64,000 nucleotides of DNA from assembly GCF_004210375.1 (NCBI RefSeq), contig NC_134825.1, forward strand, positions 69,679,558 to 69,743,557, in the 5' to 3' direction. Positions 32,263 to 44,681 of this stretch are shown here, piece by piece. The stretch comes from Tachypleus tridentatus (taxonomy: Eukaryota > Arthropoda > Merostomata > Xiphosura > Limulidae). A program made the translations under genes and the position numbers. The notes under the pieces are model-generated. The model saw nothing but the letters and a program-made list of their open reading frames with translations. It made no database searches and was not told where the DNA came from. Position 1 is the stretch's first letter. Each line of letters opens with the position of its first letter.

Positions 32263-34339
32263 ATGATCGGTTACGTTTAAACCAGATATAACCATTCTGA
32301 CACACCTAACCAACTCTTACGTTTAATTTAACCTGCACTGACTTGACTCTACGACTAGCACGTGAAACTCGTGTTCCGCGTTCACGTTACCAATAAACTT
32401 TAACACCCAAGTTTCTTGTTGTTTGAACATCACAAACCTGTACAAACATTATGTTACTACTTCAACAAATATCACATATTTCACGAGGTCACATTAAACT
32501 GTTAACAACGCAATGTTATTTCTGACTAAGTTCGTTTGATAAATAGAAATTATAAACACTACGTTCTTAATATATTACATGAAATCATGAGATACTTTAG
32601 TGGTATTTTTAAAAAATTCAAAATTTGTCATGTAGGAGGAAGCATAGGAAACAAAGACAAAATAATCCAAGATAAAAATCTAATGATAGTATTGTTAAAT
32701 GCTTTATAAAGTGAAATTATGAAACATCTGAATTATAAATAAATTATAAATCAAAACCAGCAAGATAAAAAGAGTTATTTAAATTCTTAGAGAGCTGAGA
32801 ATATCTATGTAATTGCAAAGTAAAAACTTTACTTTCTCTCTTTAATGGAAGGTCCACTGGATTAGTTTCGAATTTATGAAAGTGTTTCATGAAAGTGATT
32901 ATAAAATGTCGACTATAGACCAAAAACTGACTGTTGTAAAAAGGCCGTACAGTCATTGAAACTCTTGATTATAATTCTAAATGGTGTATTTAATAATGTG
33001 AAAGTTATGATGATCGAACTGTTTGATGCAGCCAATTTTGGAAAATAGTCAACATTTTACACATCTGTATGACCTACACTAGTCAAACAAATTAACAGAT
33101 ACTCAAGTTTGAATATTTTTGCAGTGACAAGTGCACAGTTGATGTCAAGAAGTAATTTAAAGGGCAACCTTAAGCTCATTTTACTGCCAAGCAGGAACCA
33201 AGCGACCAGTCTTGCATTCCAACGTGCAAATATCTTCTGTTGGAACACATATCCACAAAGATTAACTTAATGTTATAGATTTTATAGCCCAAGAAATGGT
33301 CAGAAAATGATTGTTAGTAAGAAGAAATTCTTCTCAGATATCTGTCAAAAAATGTATCAAGTGTTTGATTTATCTTTCATTTTGTTCGATCCACCGATTT
33401 ACGACAGTCCGAAGAATCTTCAACCCTTGTCTATATCAGACATTATTGAAGTAAAAGCTTAGTTGGAAGAGCAGATTTTCTGCTCAAGTTTCTAAATATA
33501 CTAACCGCTTTACTGTTTTCATGATATGTTGACGTTTCCGCAAATAGTTTTTGACTTGAAAGAAGATGCTATAAAATAAAAAATATGGGCCTTTTTCAGC
33601 TCATTCCACAGCCACACACACATCTAGCAGAATAAAATTAAGATATTAAATATAAGGGAAGCCGAAGTAAATCATACAAGTAAACGTCAATACGTGGGTG
33701 TACGTGTGTATCTATTCCTTACAAGTTTCCACATTTCTTTATCAATCAGTACCTAACTTGATACAGTGATACAAAATGACATAAGGATAGTTAATTTCAA
33801 TGTTGGATAACTCTCAGCATTAGAATGAAGTATCTAGCTTTTATTCTTAAAGTTCTAGAAAACAGTGCATATTTTTGTGTTGGTAACTTTACGTATTTTA
33901 ATTGCACTTTTAACATTTATTACATTAAGAAAAAATCACAATTTCTTATCTTTTTACAAACGAGTTTTTATTTCACCCCTCCAGTAGACGATACCCTAAC
34001 TAGTCTACTATATATAGGGGATAACTCGAGTTTGTTCCTTACGCACGGCCCACATGTGTGAACAGATTCAAACCTAATTTTGTATGGTCACTCCATTTGG
34101 CCTATGGATGGTCATGAAATGTTTCGTTTTCTGTTCGTAACCTATTCAGTGTTGCTCCCCTTAAAGGTGGTGCATATGAATAGTACCATTTCTGTGGGTA
34201 TTTATACAAATGAGCTGAAATTTGATATGCAAACACATAAGAGCACTCTGTAGTCAATCAAAGAGTATCAAAAGGTTATTGCAGAAGTAGCAGAGACAAT
34301 AAAGTTTAACGTACTGGTGTTATTCAAATAAGCTCTCTT
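32263..34339. other. AT-rich DNA upstream of the 147-residue gene
   Basis: Probably its intron and 5' flank. A small cluster at 32361-32386 (CACGTG and an inverted cgtgaa/ttcacg pair) followed by CCAAT at 32389-32393 on the plus strand could be regulatory, but no promoter is called. ORFs here carry no motif. Confidence 0.35.
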
Positions 34340-35565
34340 CAGGATCTTATCGGTTGACTTTACCTTTGGTACTGGAGTGGCCACAGGTTGCTTTTAATTA
34401 TGATTCCACAAACCAGTATGCATTGTATCTATTGCTAAACACTGATAGCAAGAATATTACCTGTAACTGCTGTTGGCCAAAAACATATGGAAATGAGAAC
34501 TAGGAGTGTGTTGCTCCTATAAAGTAAGCCTGCTATCACTTGTAGAGCCTCCAGAGCCTTTAAAATATGTTATTTCTCGCACAACTCCAAGTGACAAGCA
34601 TTTCTAATCCAACATAAGAAAGTAGAATAATTGTTTCTAAATTACATCCTTTTGAGTAAATGATATTAAAAAGTAGATTTCACGCCTATATTTAAAGTGC
34701 AAAGACAAAGCTCTCGCCTTATCGGATTTTTGTAGCTTTTTGCCTGTTGAAGAATTAAAGTTTATCCAGATATATTTCATAGGCGATCATCAAAGTAAAG
34801 CACTACAGAGATGCATCAATATCAAAGAATTGAAACATTATTTTGCATCTTCAGTAAATCCTGCAAACAAAACATGGTTGTGTCTGCGACTTTAAATATG
34901 CTTTGAAGAGTTACTCTCTACAGATTGCAGAGTTGAAATCCGTGGTGATAAGATTCCAACAGATGAGCACAATAGAAGGTTCAATGCTCCATCAAACATT
35001 GAAGTGGAATTTCTTTTAACAGGACAAGAGAATGAAGATATTATATGACAGCAGAGGAACACCTTAGAATGTATTACAGAAACCACATAGCATACGATGC
35101 TCTTTAGTACCCTCTCATCTTTCAGAACAGTAAAAATGGGTGCAGCATTTCCTCATCAATCAAAATCAGTTTTGGCAATGAAATTTTATGCATACAGAAT
35201 GATGGTGAGAAGACCAAACTCTAATCATCCATTAATAGTTAATACTTATGCCAACATGTTGTAAACAATGATGAAGATATTTCTGATATGGGGTAAATGG
35301 TCATACTTCCTTGTAGTTTCAGAGGTGGCCCAAGATACATATGTAAAAAGACTCAATATGCCATGATCTGTGTGGAAAACTATGGAAGACCTGACGTTTT
35401 CCTTACATTTATAGATAATTCAACATGGTTAGAAGTTTCAGATGCATTAATGGATGGACAAACTCCTCAACATTGACATATATATTGGCAAGGATATTTC
35501 GGCAGAAAGTTGGTTGGTTGATTTCGTGTTTTATGGCAAAAAGCAGCTAGGCTATATGCGCCAAA

Positions 35566-36350
35566 CGTCCGGTAAAAAGGTAAAAATAAATTAAATGTAG
35601 TAAAACACATAAAAGGAAATGAAGTTAAACAAAACAGCATTGAAAAACAGAAAAAGCATAAAACCAATGTTGACACCTAGTCTACAATGTTAAGAGAGAA
35701 AGCAGAGTAAGAGAAGTTGTAAAAGACTTTCTCTAGCATAATGGTAATTATTAAAACCCACCAGGAAGACTAACAGGTAAGTACAAGAACCACCGTCAGT
35801 CACCTGAAGTTGATCTTTCCAGTTCTGGTTCCGGATTACGTGTCATAACAGCCATTATCAAAAGGTAAAGTAATAAAAGTTTTAAAAGACATTTAGCAAA
35901 ATCGTAATAATAATTAGCCAAATGTCCGGTAAAAAAGGTAAAAGTAAAGTAAATGAAGTAAAATTCGTAAAAGGAAACAAAGGTAAAAACAAAACAGCAA
36001 TTAAAAACATAAAATGGCATAAAACCAATGTTGACATCCAATCTACAAAGTTGTAAATGGCTTTCTGAAGCATAATAGTAATTATCATAACCCGCCAGGA
36101 TGACTAACAGGTAAGTACAAGAACCACCGTCAGTCACCTGAAGTTGGTCTTTCTAGTCCTAGTTCCAGATTACGTGTCATTATGGTCAGTACCAAAAGGT
36201 AAAGTAATAAAAGTGTTAAAAGACAAGCAGCAAAATTGTAATAACAACTCGCCAGGACGACTAACGGGTAGTTCAAACGGATAGTTCAAAAAGCAGCGTT
36301 AGTCACCTGAAGTTGGTCTTTCCAGTCCTGGTGTCGAGTTATTAATGTTC
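35566..36350. repeat. Tandem repeats in the 3' region of the non-LTR element
   Basis: 'gtccggtaaaaa' occurs at 35567 and 35924 (357 bp apart). 'agtcacctgaagttg' occurs at 35798, 36132 and 36301 (334 and 169 bp apart). Whole units align with small indels, the last being about half length. The ORFs at 35467-35676, 35796-36137 and 35882-36088 are translations of these repeats. Confidence 0.8.
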
Positions 36351-36399
36351 TGGCCATTTTCCAATTTCAAATTGAACTAGAGAAATTGAGACTATTAAA

Positions 36400-38977
36400 A
36401 GGGAACCACAATTAAAAAGGTGTAATGAATAAATATCAAACACTTAAATGAGATTAAAAACATTAATGGCCAGTAAAAAACTAAAAACTTTATCAAGGTG
36501 GACAGTGTCACCGTAACCAATAACACTGTCCAATGTTACGGACAAACCTTGGGACAGAACATGTTTAAAATAGTGCCGTCGTTGTGAGTTGTCGTAAAGA
36601 TGGCAAGAAGGTAAAATGTGGCTTACAGTGATTTGAGTGTTACACAAACTACACACTGGTGCAACAGTTCCAGATAAAGGAAACGATGAGTTAAAAAACT
36701 GTGACCAATGCGTAGTCTAATTAGAACAACTTCCTCTTTCCGAACCTTACGAAAACTAGATGGCCAAAGCCCAAAATAGGGCTTTATATGGAAAAGCTTG
36801 TTGTCGCATTGTTCACTCCAAGTGGACTGCCAGCTGGCACGGAGCCGAGCCTTGAATACAGGACCATAGTCTATGTACGAAGTAGGCACAGTGGTGATAC
36901 TGCCAGAGCAGATAGATTTAGCTGCCGTGTCTGCAAGCTCGTTCCCGTAAATACCAACGTGGCCTGGTATCCAGAAAAACTGGATAGAAGTAGATGTTAA
37001 TGAGAAATGGGCTAGTCAGTTTTGAATATCAGGGTGTGAACCAATGTGAAGCGATTCCAGGGCCAGTAGAGAACTAAGCGAGTCAGTATAAATAGTTCAG
37101 TTGTAGTACTGCTTAGCTTCAATATGATCCAGGGCAAAAAATATGGCGTACAGTTTAACAGTGAACACAGAAGCTGTAGAGGGGATTCTGCGCGTAACCA
37201 CCGAACCGCAACAAACCATGGCAGTGCCCACAGAGTTACCTGATTTGGAACACCATCAGTATAAATTGGAATGGAAAGATTCTTCGTAAGATGTTCAGTA
37301 AAGAAAAGACGGTACTTCCAATCGGAAGTATCTGCCTTTCTCTAATGACTTAAAGAAAGGTCACATTTGGGGACTGTAATTAGCCATGGTGGGATGGGCT
37401 GACCAGTGGATTCTGCAATGTTATCCAAGGACAGACCCAATTCATCCAATTACGCCTGGATGCGAAGGTCAAAAGGAGCAATGGCAGATTGCCTGTTCTG
37501 AAAAAGTATGGCCCACTGAGGAAGGAAAACACATCCCCAGGTGGGATGCTTTGGTAAGGAACGAAGTTTCGAAGAATATAGTAAAGACAGTTGCAAATGG
37601 CGAAGGTGCAGAGAAGGTTCATGCGATTCTACGCATAAGCTTTGAACAAGGGAAGTGCAGAAAGCCCCGGTACAGAGCAGAAGACACTGATGATGAATGG
37701 GGTCCAGCATCTTCAAGGCCAAGGTTCTGACAAAGCCATAGACCAGTGACCTATAGTCTAGTTTGGTCGAATAACAGCATAATATATTTTTAGCATAGCA
37801 CATCGATCCGCTCACCAAATAATGGAAGAGAGGACACGAAGAATGTTCAATGCTCTTGCACATTTGTCTTGTAGCTGCTTGATGTGTGGTATAAAGGTCA
37901 GCTTATGGTCAAAGACAAGCCCCAAGAACTTTGTCTCAGGGACCACAGGCAGAACAACTTCACCGATACGGAGTTCAGGATCAAAATGAATACCTCGTTG
38001 GCGGCAAAAGTGCATGCAAATGGTTTTCGAGAGAGATATGTGGAAACCGTTTGCTTTGGTCCACTTCAGTAAACAAGTGAGGACAGTCTGTAGCTGCCAC
38101 TCAATATACCTCATGTAAAAGTCATCGACATAGAGCCTGTTTGCAACAGTAACAGGGAGTTATTAAGTGATGGCATTAATATTTATACTGAAAAGTGTGA
38201 CACTCGAAATACAGTCCTGAGGGACTCCAAGTTCCTGTAGAAAAGAACGGGAAAGTGTCGAACCCACACGACTTGGAATCTCCTGTCCATTAAAAATATT
38301 TTAATAAACATGGGTAAATGGCCACGTAATCCATATATATTGAGATCTCGCAAAATGCCATAACTCCATGTTGTGTCATAATCCTTCTCAATGTCAAAGA
38401 ATATTGATTCAAGATGTTGTCGTTTGAGAAAGGCTTCTCTGATTGATGTTTCAAGTCGAATTAGGTGGTCCGCGGTGGAGTGCTGTCGGAACCCACACTG
38501 GGTGGGCGAGAGGAGGTTGTTTGATTCGAGGAACCAAACAAGACGAGCATTAACCATCCTCTCTAAGGTCTTACAGAGACAGCTCGTCAAAGCAATTGGA
38601 CGATAGTTTGAAGGAATCTTGGGAGCATCAAGGTCTGATTGATCATATGTCTCTCCAGGGGACAGGTAGAGAGAACAAACAGTGATGGTATGACCCAAGG
38701 AAACACGGATGGCTACGGCCTTAAAGGGTGTGTTGAGTGATAAAGACAGGGTGGGCACATGCTGATCAACCAACAGTGCCACCCCTCCATGTACTCGTCC
38801 ATAACACAGCCTGTCATTTCTGTACAGAGAAAACTGCCAAAAGGTGACTGTACCGGCAGGTTTCAGAAATGTTTCTTGTAAGGAAAGACACACAGGATTG
38901 TAGGAAGCAATCAGTGTTTTGATGTCATCCAGATTAGAACGTAAACCTCGATTGTTCCATCGTATCAAGGTGGCCAA
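36400..38977 (-). pseudogene. Non-LTR ORF2: endonuclease, reverse transcriptase, RNase H (broken)
   Basis: From 38977 the frame reads LIRWNNRGLRSNLDDIK and SLQETFLK, the start of an APE-type endonuclease with its catalytic Glu. Then comes HGGVALLV. Near 38635 it jumps from endonuclease strand LYLSPGETYDQSDLD straight to RT block PSNYRPIALTSCLCKTLERM, so several hundred residues are missing between. RT continues with FFDIEKDYDTTWSYG (38375-38420; the usual A before YD is D). The catalytic LYVDDF is at 38115-38132 in another frame, and LSKTICMHF and ETKFLGLVFD follow. About 36930-36990 holds FWIPGHVGIYGNELADTAAK, the RNase H end with its Asp. The tail has CVVC..SHILPSC, a CxxC-H-C knuckle (about 36600-36660). 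Frameshifts and stops occur throughout. It would nick target DNA and reverse-transcribe its own RNA in place. Confidence 0.88.
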
Positions 38978-38985
38978 TTTTAATG

Positions 38986-39060
38986 ACAGGTAGGCGAAGT
39001 GGCTGGAGAACCCTTCTGTTTACGACCACGTCTTTTTTCCCTTACTGTCCTTATTCGGAG
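38986..39060 (-). pseudogene. Non-LTR ORF1 C-terminal tail
   Basis: Just upstream of ORF2 the minus strand reads REKRRGRKQKGSPATSPTCH and a stop, ending about 12 nt before the ORF2 ATG; a frameshift separates it from AEPPPNKDSKGK. A basic, Pro/Ser-rich end is usual for ORF1 nucleocapsid-like proteins. The rest of ORF1 is missing, so the copy is 5'-truncated. Confidence 0.55.
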
Positions 39061-41765
39061 GAGGTTCGGCTGAAAGTTAAAGGTCATAGATGTGATTACC
39101 AAAGGCAGAGTTTTGGACTAACCAAATGCTTTATGAATAGTACTGAAAGGCAACATTGTGGTGTACTTTATCATCACTCTAACTAAATTCATTTATCAGT
39201 GCAGAGCTTTCCAACCCAAGAAAAGAACCAGAACCTTTTGAAATTGTGAAGAACCAAATGCTGCCTAGTCAATGAGAAGACTTAATTCAAAATCTCCGTT
39301 ATGCAATATGGAAGGTGCAGGAAATAACATTCAAGACTTTTTTTGCAAGAGATAGACTGGTCAAAATGATTATTTCCTACACATGTACCACAATTCACAT
39401 GATGGATAATTCAAAGCAAAATTTAAAATAAAAACCAAAAATGAAGTGAAACCTAACAAGTGGATTGCCCCATATTGTCTTCTCTCAAAAACCTTCATTG
39501 TACATATCAACATTGAGTTTTACAAGTCCATCTGTTACATTTGTAAATATGTATTCTGCCATGACACTCTATAGCTTGTAAATGGAAGCTAGATATGAGG
39601 TCAGCCAATATCACACAGAATCTATGTCAGTTAAAACGAAGCACCTTGGCAACTTCCCAACTTTCCTATTCATAAAAACTACCCCACTGCGGTACATCTG
39701 ATTCGTCTTGATAATAGGCAGTAAGTTGATTTTACAGAGGAAAACAGAGAATTTATACCAACGCTTAGGAGTCCCTCAGCAAGCCAAATTTACTATATTT
39801 TTCATTTTGCGAAGAGGATGACTTTGTAAAGAGTTTTATTTCCAGCTTTTACAGTAATTATTACACTTGGGATGCCAAAAATACAAAAAATATAGTAACT
39901 GCAAGCAGGGACAAATTGCCAATTTGGCGTTACATCAAGAGGTGCTTGAGGCTGAGTTTATATAATTCGTCCTAACCAACCGAAATGTTACTTTTTTGCA
40001 AATCTTGTTGCATATGTGCGTGTACATGCATCCTTTTAGTTATAGAAAGGCATGCGGATTGTGAGGTTTGCTAGATGATTATTCTCTCCGGAATAAAACC
40101 CTGAGTAAAGCAGGTAAAACACAAACACCTGTGCAGTTAAGACATTTGTTTCCCATCATGTTACTGTGTTGCGGCTTTAGTGATTCTCTACAACTATGGT
40201 ATCAGCATAAGAAAATTTTGTCTGACGATATCTGGTGCAAAGTAAAAAGGTAAACCTCTGGCATTGAAGTCACACATAACAAAGCTATATTTTTATCAGT
40301 AGGTCTTGTTGTAGATAAATTGTTATCTCCGGATAACAACAATCTTCCGTAGAAATATTTGCCTGCTCCTATTAGAGAGCATGGTACAACTCCACCTCAT
40401 GAAATCTTTATGAATACTAGCTACAACGCTGATGATTTGACAAAGTAAATTCAGGAAAATGAGCCACTGCTAGTTTTTGATCAAAGTTGGTTTACTGAAA
40501 AATTTTAAACAATGTACAAAACAAGTGTGGTCAGATCTTGTCTCTTTACGTGCCAAGACAAACAGGAAAAATATTTCTTTTCACTCTTATTTGGCAAAGG
40601 TTAGGCAAATAAAATACATCTCTCTCATTATTGCTTCTTCAGAATTAGCAGCAAATTTGCTTACTGGTGGATGGACAGCACATTCAACCTTCGAGCTTTA
40701 GCTTAATTTGACTAACACAGTAATGTAAGTGTGCAACACAGGCAAAGATACCGATGCAGCAACAGTTCTTAAAATTGTCACTCTATTGTCGGTAATGAGT
40801 GCACAATGTCACAAACTGGCCTCTAAAGCACTTGATCGCACTTTGAAAGACATGTGTGGAAACAAGTCTATCATAGGTGGTATTACTCTTGTAATAGTAG
40901 GAGATATCCGTTAAAACTTGCTAGTCATTCCAGGAGGTGCAGAATGAAATGAAATTTGTACATGTATAAAATCTTCTTACATCTGGTATAACACTATTAA
41001 ATCAAGTCTTATAACAAATATGCGACTGCACTTACGTGGAAACCAAACAGCAAACCAATTTTTTAACATTTTACTCTTTATATTGGCAACGGACGGACAC
41101 GTTACCGACGTTATGTCAGGTGACGAAATACTTCTTCCATGTGGAAAAATTGTTGCAAGTGAAGAGAAGCTGAAATAAAGGTACTTTTAAGAAGTCACAA
41201 GTGACTTGGTGAAAACCCATTACTGTTCCTATAAATGAAACACTAGATGAAATTATTACCTGGCCTAACAAAAAAAAAAAACTTTAACTCAGTTGATACT
41301 GTGATAAATATTGATCAGGTTGTGCGCTATCAAACAGAGGAGTTAAACTCTCTTAAACTTTCTGGTGTTCCTCCACACAAGCTGGAGTTTAAGGTAGGTG
41401 CACCCATAATCCTCTATAATTTGCATCCTCCAAAACTTTGCAATACCACAAAACTATGCTTCAAACAACTATTATCTCAAGTTTTGGAGGCCACAATCTT
41501 CAATGGAAGTTTGAAGGGTAACGATGTTTTTATATCAAGAATACCCATCATCTCTACATACACTTCTTTTGAATTTCAACGCTTGTAGTTTCCAATCCAT
41601 TTAAGTTTTGCAGTATCTATTAATAAGACTCAAGGACAGTCACATGTTGTCATCACGTTTTTTTTTTGATGGACAAATATATGTTCTGGAATTGGTAAGT
41701 TACTTGTATATTCTTGTACAACAAGACAAAACGTTCAATGTGTATCATAAGACATTGAGCAGCTG

Positions 41766-42279
41766 ATTATTTTTAATTTGTACTTAAAAGAATAAAGTTA
41801 TTGTTTTTTACACCAAAGCTATGATATGTCTATTGATATGTCACGTAGTTTTGTAAAATAATAAAAGCACTAAGAATTTCAAATGTAAGACTGATAACTC
41901 ATTGAGTATGCAACATTTTTTCCCCAAAAACGCTGGGCACATTTGACTAAAACATGAAAGATATTACATAAATTTAATTCCAAAGAAATTATAATCCAGA
42001 TAAATAACTTTTTAATGTTACTAAAATAAGATTTAAAGATATCACCGAAATATATCTAACCAAGATTAACCTACCAGTGCGATCAAAAGGTTTAATCGAA
42101 ATGTTTAATGAATTTTAATTTTACTAAAAGAAACTGGTAAGCATAAGCTAGTCTAGATGACTGTTTAATTATAGTTAAGTTAAAAGAGGCAATACCAAAA
42201 TTAGTTAAATACATATTTAATCCTATTACAATAAAGTAAATAACTGATATCTATCCATTAATGTAGCTAACATGATGTT
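41766..42279. other. AT-rich intergenic DNA, nothing recognised
   Basis: May hold the undetected 3' end of the Helitron; no hairpin-CTRR end was found by eye. Confidence 0.4.
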
Positions 42280-42388
42280 TATTTGTAAGCTGAATTTTGC
42301 GCAATTACTCGACAACTCTTTGCTCTATTTTTGCTTTGCTCACCACAAGTGTCGAAACCAAGTTTTTAATGTTATAAACCATCAGATT
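42280..42388 (-). repeat. SINE-B1 fragment joined to a SINE-A
   Basis: 'ttgctttgctcaccacaagt' and 'gtcgaaaccaagtttttaat' match the middle of SINE-B1 on the minus strand. The 5' side passes into the SINE-A remnant at 42389 without spacer, so one probably inserted into the other. Confidence 0.6.
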
Positions 42389-42600
42389 CTGCGCTAGCTG
42401 TTTTTAATTTAGAAATGATGGACTAGAGGGAAGAAGCTATTCAACACCACCCACCTTTACATTTTGGACTATTATAATCGAATAATGCAATTGACCGTCA
42501 CATTATAATGTCCATAAAAATTAAAGGAGCGAGCATGACAGTGAGAGATTACAATTCTACAATTCACGGATTAGAAATCGAGCGCCAAACCACCAGGCCA
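42389..42600 (-). repeat. SINE-A, old copy
   Basis: Diverged but collinear minus-strand copy from 'tggcctggtggtttggcgc' (head) to 'cagctagcgcag' (tail side). The B box is badly eroded. Confidence 0.8.
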
Positions 42601-44360
42601 ATAAAAGATAAGTGAATTTTGTTCAACTTACTTGCCTAATGTTTTAATGTGACAACAAAGTGTAGCAAAAGTTACTTTATCAAAGCCCAGGACCATTCCA
42701 AAGGTTTTAAATACTTATAAATTTGGTTTGACCTTTCACACAGCATAAGAATAGTTGATTAACACGCTCAACTGATTTGTAGAATTCCATAACCTCTTGT
42801 CGGAATCCCATTTCTTGATAACATGCATTATGTACAATATCTAATCGCGAAATGTATTCCAGATTTTAATTTGAAATGCCGAAGGTAAAAGAACTCTGGG
42901 AATACAGAACGGATGTGACACATGTAAATCTATTCTGTTTAATATTTCTTTACAAGTGAATTCCGGTTTTGTTGACCTTCTTTTGTCTACAATTAAAGAG
43001 GAAATGCATTTAAACAACCAGAGTAATGATGGGTATCCCTAGGAGGGAGTGGTTGAACTCGGGTAACAAATGTTTACAGTTTTGAAATCATCAAAAATAC
43101 CTCAAAGGGATAATTAGCATTTTGTTAGCAAAATATTGTAGAGGTGTTCCATACAGTAAAGAATTACAACAGAGGGAAGTAAAGAAATCATGAAGTGTGC
43201 AGTGGCGAATTCTCTCCGCACTTAAAAAAGAACAAAGTACATACTTAACTGCTAGGACATTACCTTTCTCTTTAATAAATCAACGTCGAACATCAGCCTG
43301 AAGTTTAAGCTATTTTACGTTCCCATTTTAATCAGTGTAACTTAAGTGTTTAGTCGATCGTTGTTTTACATGTTAATACGTGTACTTCAGTATGATGCAA
43401 ATGCGAAATTTTTGTAAAATATTCAACCCTTACAGAATTGAAATTAACTAACCAGGAGGCCTCAAATAGTGTCAGATTAAATAGTTGGGGAAGGGAGGTC
43501 CGGAGCGAATTTTATTAGGGGAGTCTTTCAGAACTGAGCTTCATACATATACCAAATAGAGTTCGATAATACTTATTAACCACACTTTGAGCAAAACGCA
43601 AACAAGTGATTGGTAAATACTAATATCTATATTTATAGTACATGTATATGACAATGACTTTTTCGGTTAAATGGTTGAGTAAATATTTATTAAATAACAA
43701 TCTGTAACAATATGTCAATGAAAACTTACAAAATAATTGGTTTATAAGAAACGACTAAATTCCCTGTTTTCATAGTGACGATTGTAAACACGTATTTGTG
43801 AATGAGACATACAGTTTTAGTTAACTTTGTACCCTTCCTCTCCTAATACTGCCATGCATCAAGGTATGAGCTTACAGATACTAAAAAATAGACTAACTTA
43901 CACCAGTAACAACAAAGACGTAAATAAATATATTATTAATTTAGAAATAACGCTAGAGATGTGTATTTCTACGATAAGACTAAACCTTATCCAATGATAT
44001 TTTCATGTGTACGAGATATCCCAAATATTGGAAACTCTGATCAAACAGAAGCAGGGACATTTGAATTATACCTGAAAGTTTAACAGATGTCGCAAAGAGA
44101 AACCAGCATTAGACACTGACTAGCACATGCCCACAGTTTTCGTTAAGTTATTGTGGTAGTTAGAAATCAGGATCTAGGGTTGCTATTGTTAAAGGAAATG
44201 TCCAGTAGTTTCTAATTTTGCAAAAATCAGCTACGAGCTTAAGCGTATTTGCGCATTTAAACAATAAAACTACTAAAGCGATACAAACAAAAACAGTGAC
44301 CGTCACCAATACCTTCTTTACTATTTGTGGCCATCACGTTCACGATTATCCTTGTTAGTA
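42601..44360. other. AT-rich intergenic DNA, nothing recognised
   Basis: No motif-bearing ORF and no shared repeats seen. Confidence 0.4.
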
Positions 44361-44572
44361 CGCTGCAGGCCAAAATCTTAAGGTCAATGAGCATAAAGAA
44401 AAAAAACATACATTTTGTGTTGTTAGACTCAACCACTTATTTGAGCAGAGCTTCGAAAGATTAAAATAAGAAAAGGGAAAATACAAATAAATTTTTTTAC
44501 CATTTAATAGGGAAAATGTGAACACTATGAAACTAGCCTAAATACTAACTGGTCAAAAGTTTAAGACCATAT
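44361..44572 (+). repeat. Left terminal inverted repeat
   Basis: Aligns with the reverse complement of 45706-45917 over its whole length with scattered substitutions, e.g. 'gactcaaccacttatttgag' near 44427-44446 and 'gtgaacactatgaaa' near 44518-44532. Confidence 0.9.
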
Positions 44573-44681
44573 TGAAACGAAGCGTTAATAGGTAAACATG
44601 TAACAAAATTTATTCATTTGTGTTCAAGCATCAGCGTTGTCAACATCTACTGACATCTCCTATGTTACATTGGGTAAAAAC

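Larger units (their letters stand above)
35512..39071 (-). mobile_element. Non-LTR retrotransposon (I-like, RNase H-bearing), 5' truncated
   Basis: A minus-strand insertion of about 3.56 kb inside the Helitron, flanked by the 7-bp repeat gaaagtt (35505-35511 and 39072-39078). From 5' to 3' on the minus strand it has the C-terminal tail of ORF1, then an ORF2 with endonuclease, RT (YVDDF at 38118-38132), RNase H and a C-terminal Cys/His knuckle, then a long 3' region with tandem repeats. Its 3' edge has the simple repeat 'aaccaacc' in place of a long poly(A), which is seen in some I and related clades. Clade assignment (I superfamily) rests on the RNase H domain; a Jockey-like relative is possible. 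Confidence 0.88.
34340..41765 (+). pseudogene. Helitron Rep/helicase remnant, split by a retrotransposon
   Basis: Ordered pieces of a Helitron rolling-circle transposase appear on the plus strand. YDSTNQYAL lies near 34400. LVEPPEPLKYVI..SDKHF near 34540-34605 is the 'L-EPPEPL' block before the Rep part. AMICVENYGRPDVFLTFIDN (35361-35420) and TYILARIFRQKV (35477-35511) belong to the Helitron-like N domain. After the insertion come ISAELPNPRKEPEPFEIVK (39196-39253), a KTFIVHINIE block (39490-39520) and LRHLFPIMLL (from 40137). The helicase part follows. A Walker-A-like QTGKIFLF near 40560 has lost its first Gly residues. Then come AANLLTGGWTAHSTFEL, ALDRTLKDMCGN, GVPPHKLEFKVGAPIILYN (about 41368-41424) and INKTQGQS (41619-41642). 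Many stops and frameshifts. The HUH motif was not recovered, and the ends (5'-TC, 3'-hairpin-CTRR) were not located. Confidence 0.82.

Noticed and set aside
35796..36137. 113-codon membrane-like minus-strand ORF
   Set aside because: It lies in the tandem repeats of the retrotransposon 3' region, and its neighbour unit gives a related frame; it is repeat translation.
37386..37730. 114-codon plus-strand ORF, and similar plus-strand ORFs at 36788-37000, 37884-38072 and 38391-38606
   Set aside because: They are antisense to the non-LTR ORF2, whose motifs are clear on the minus strand.
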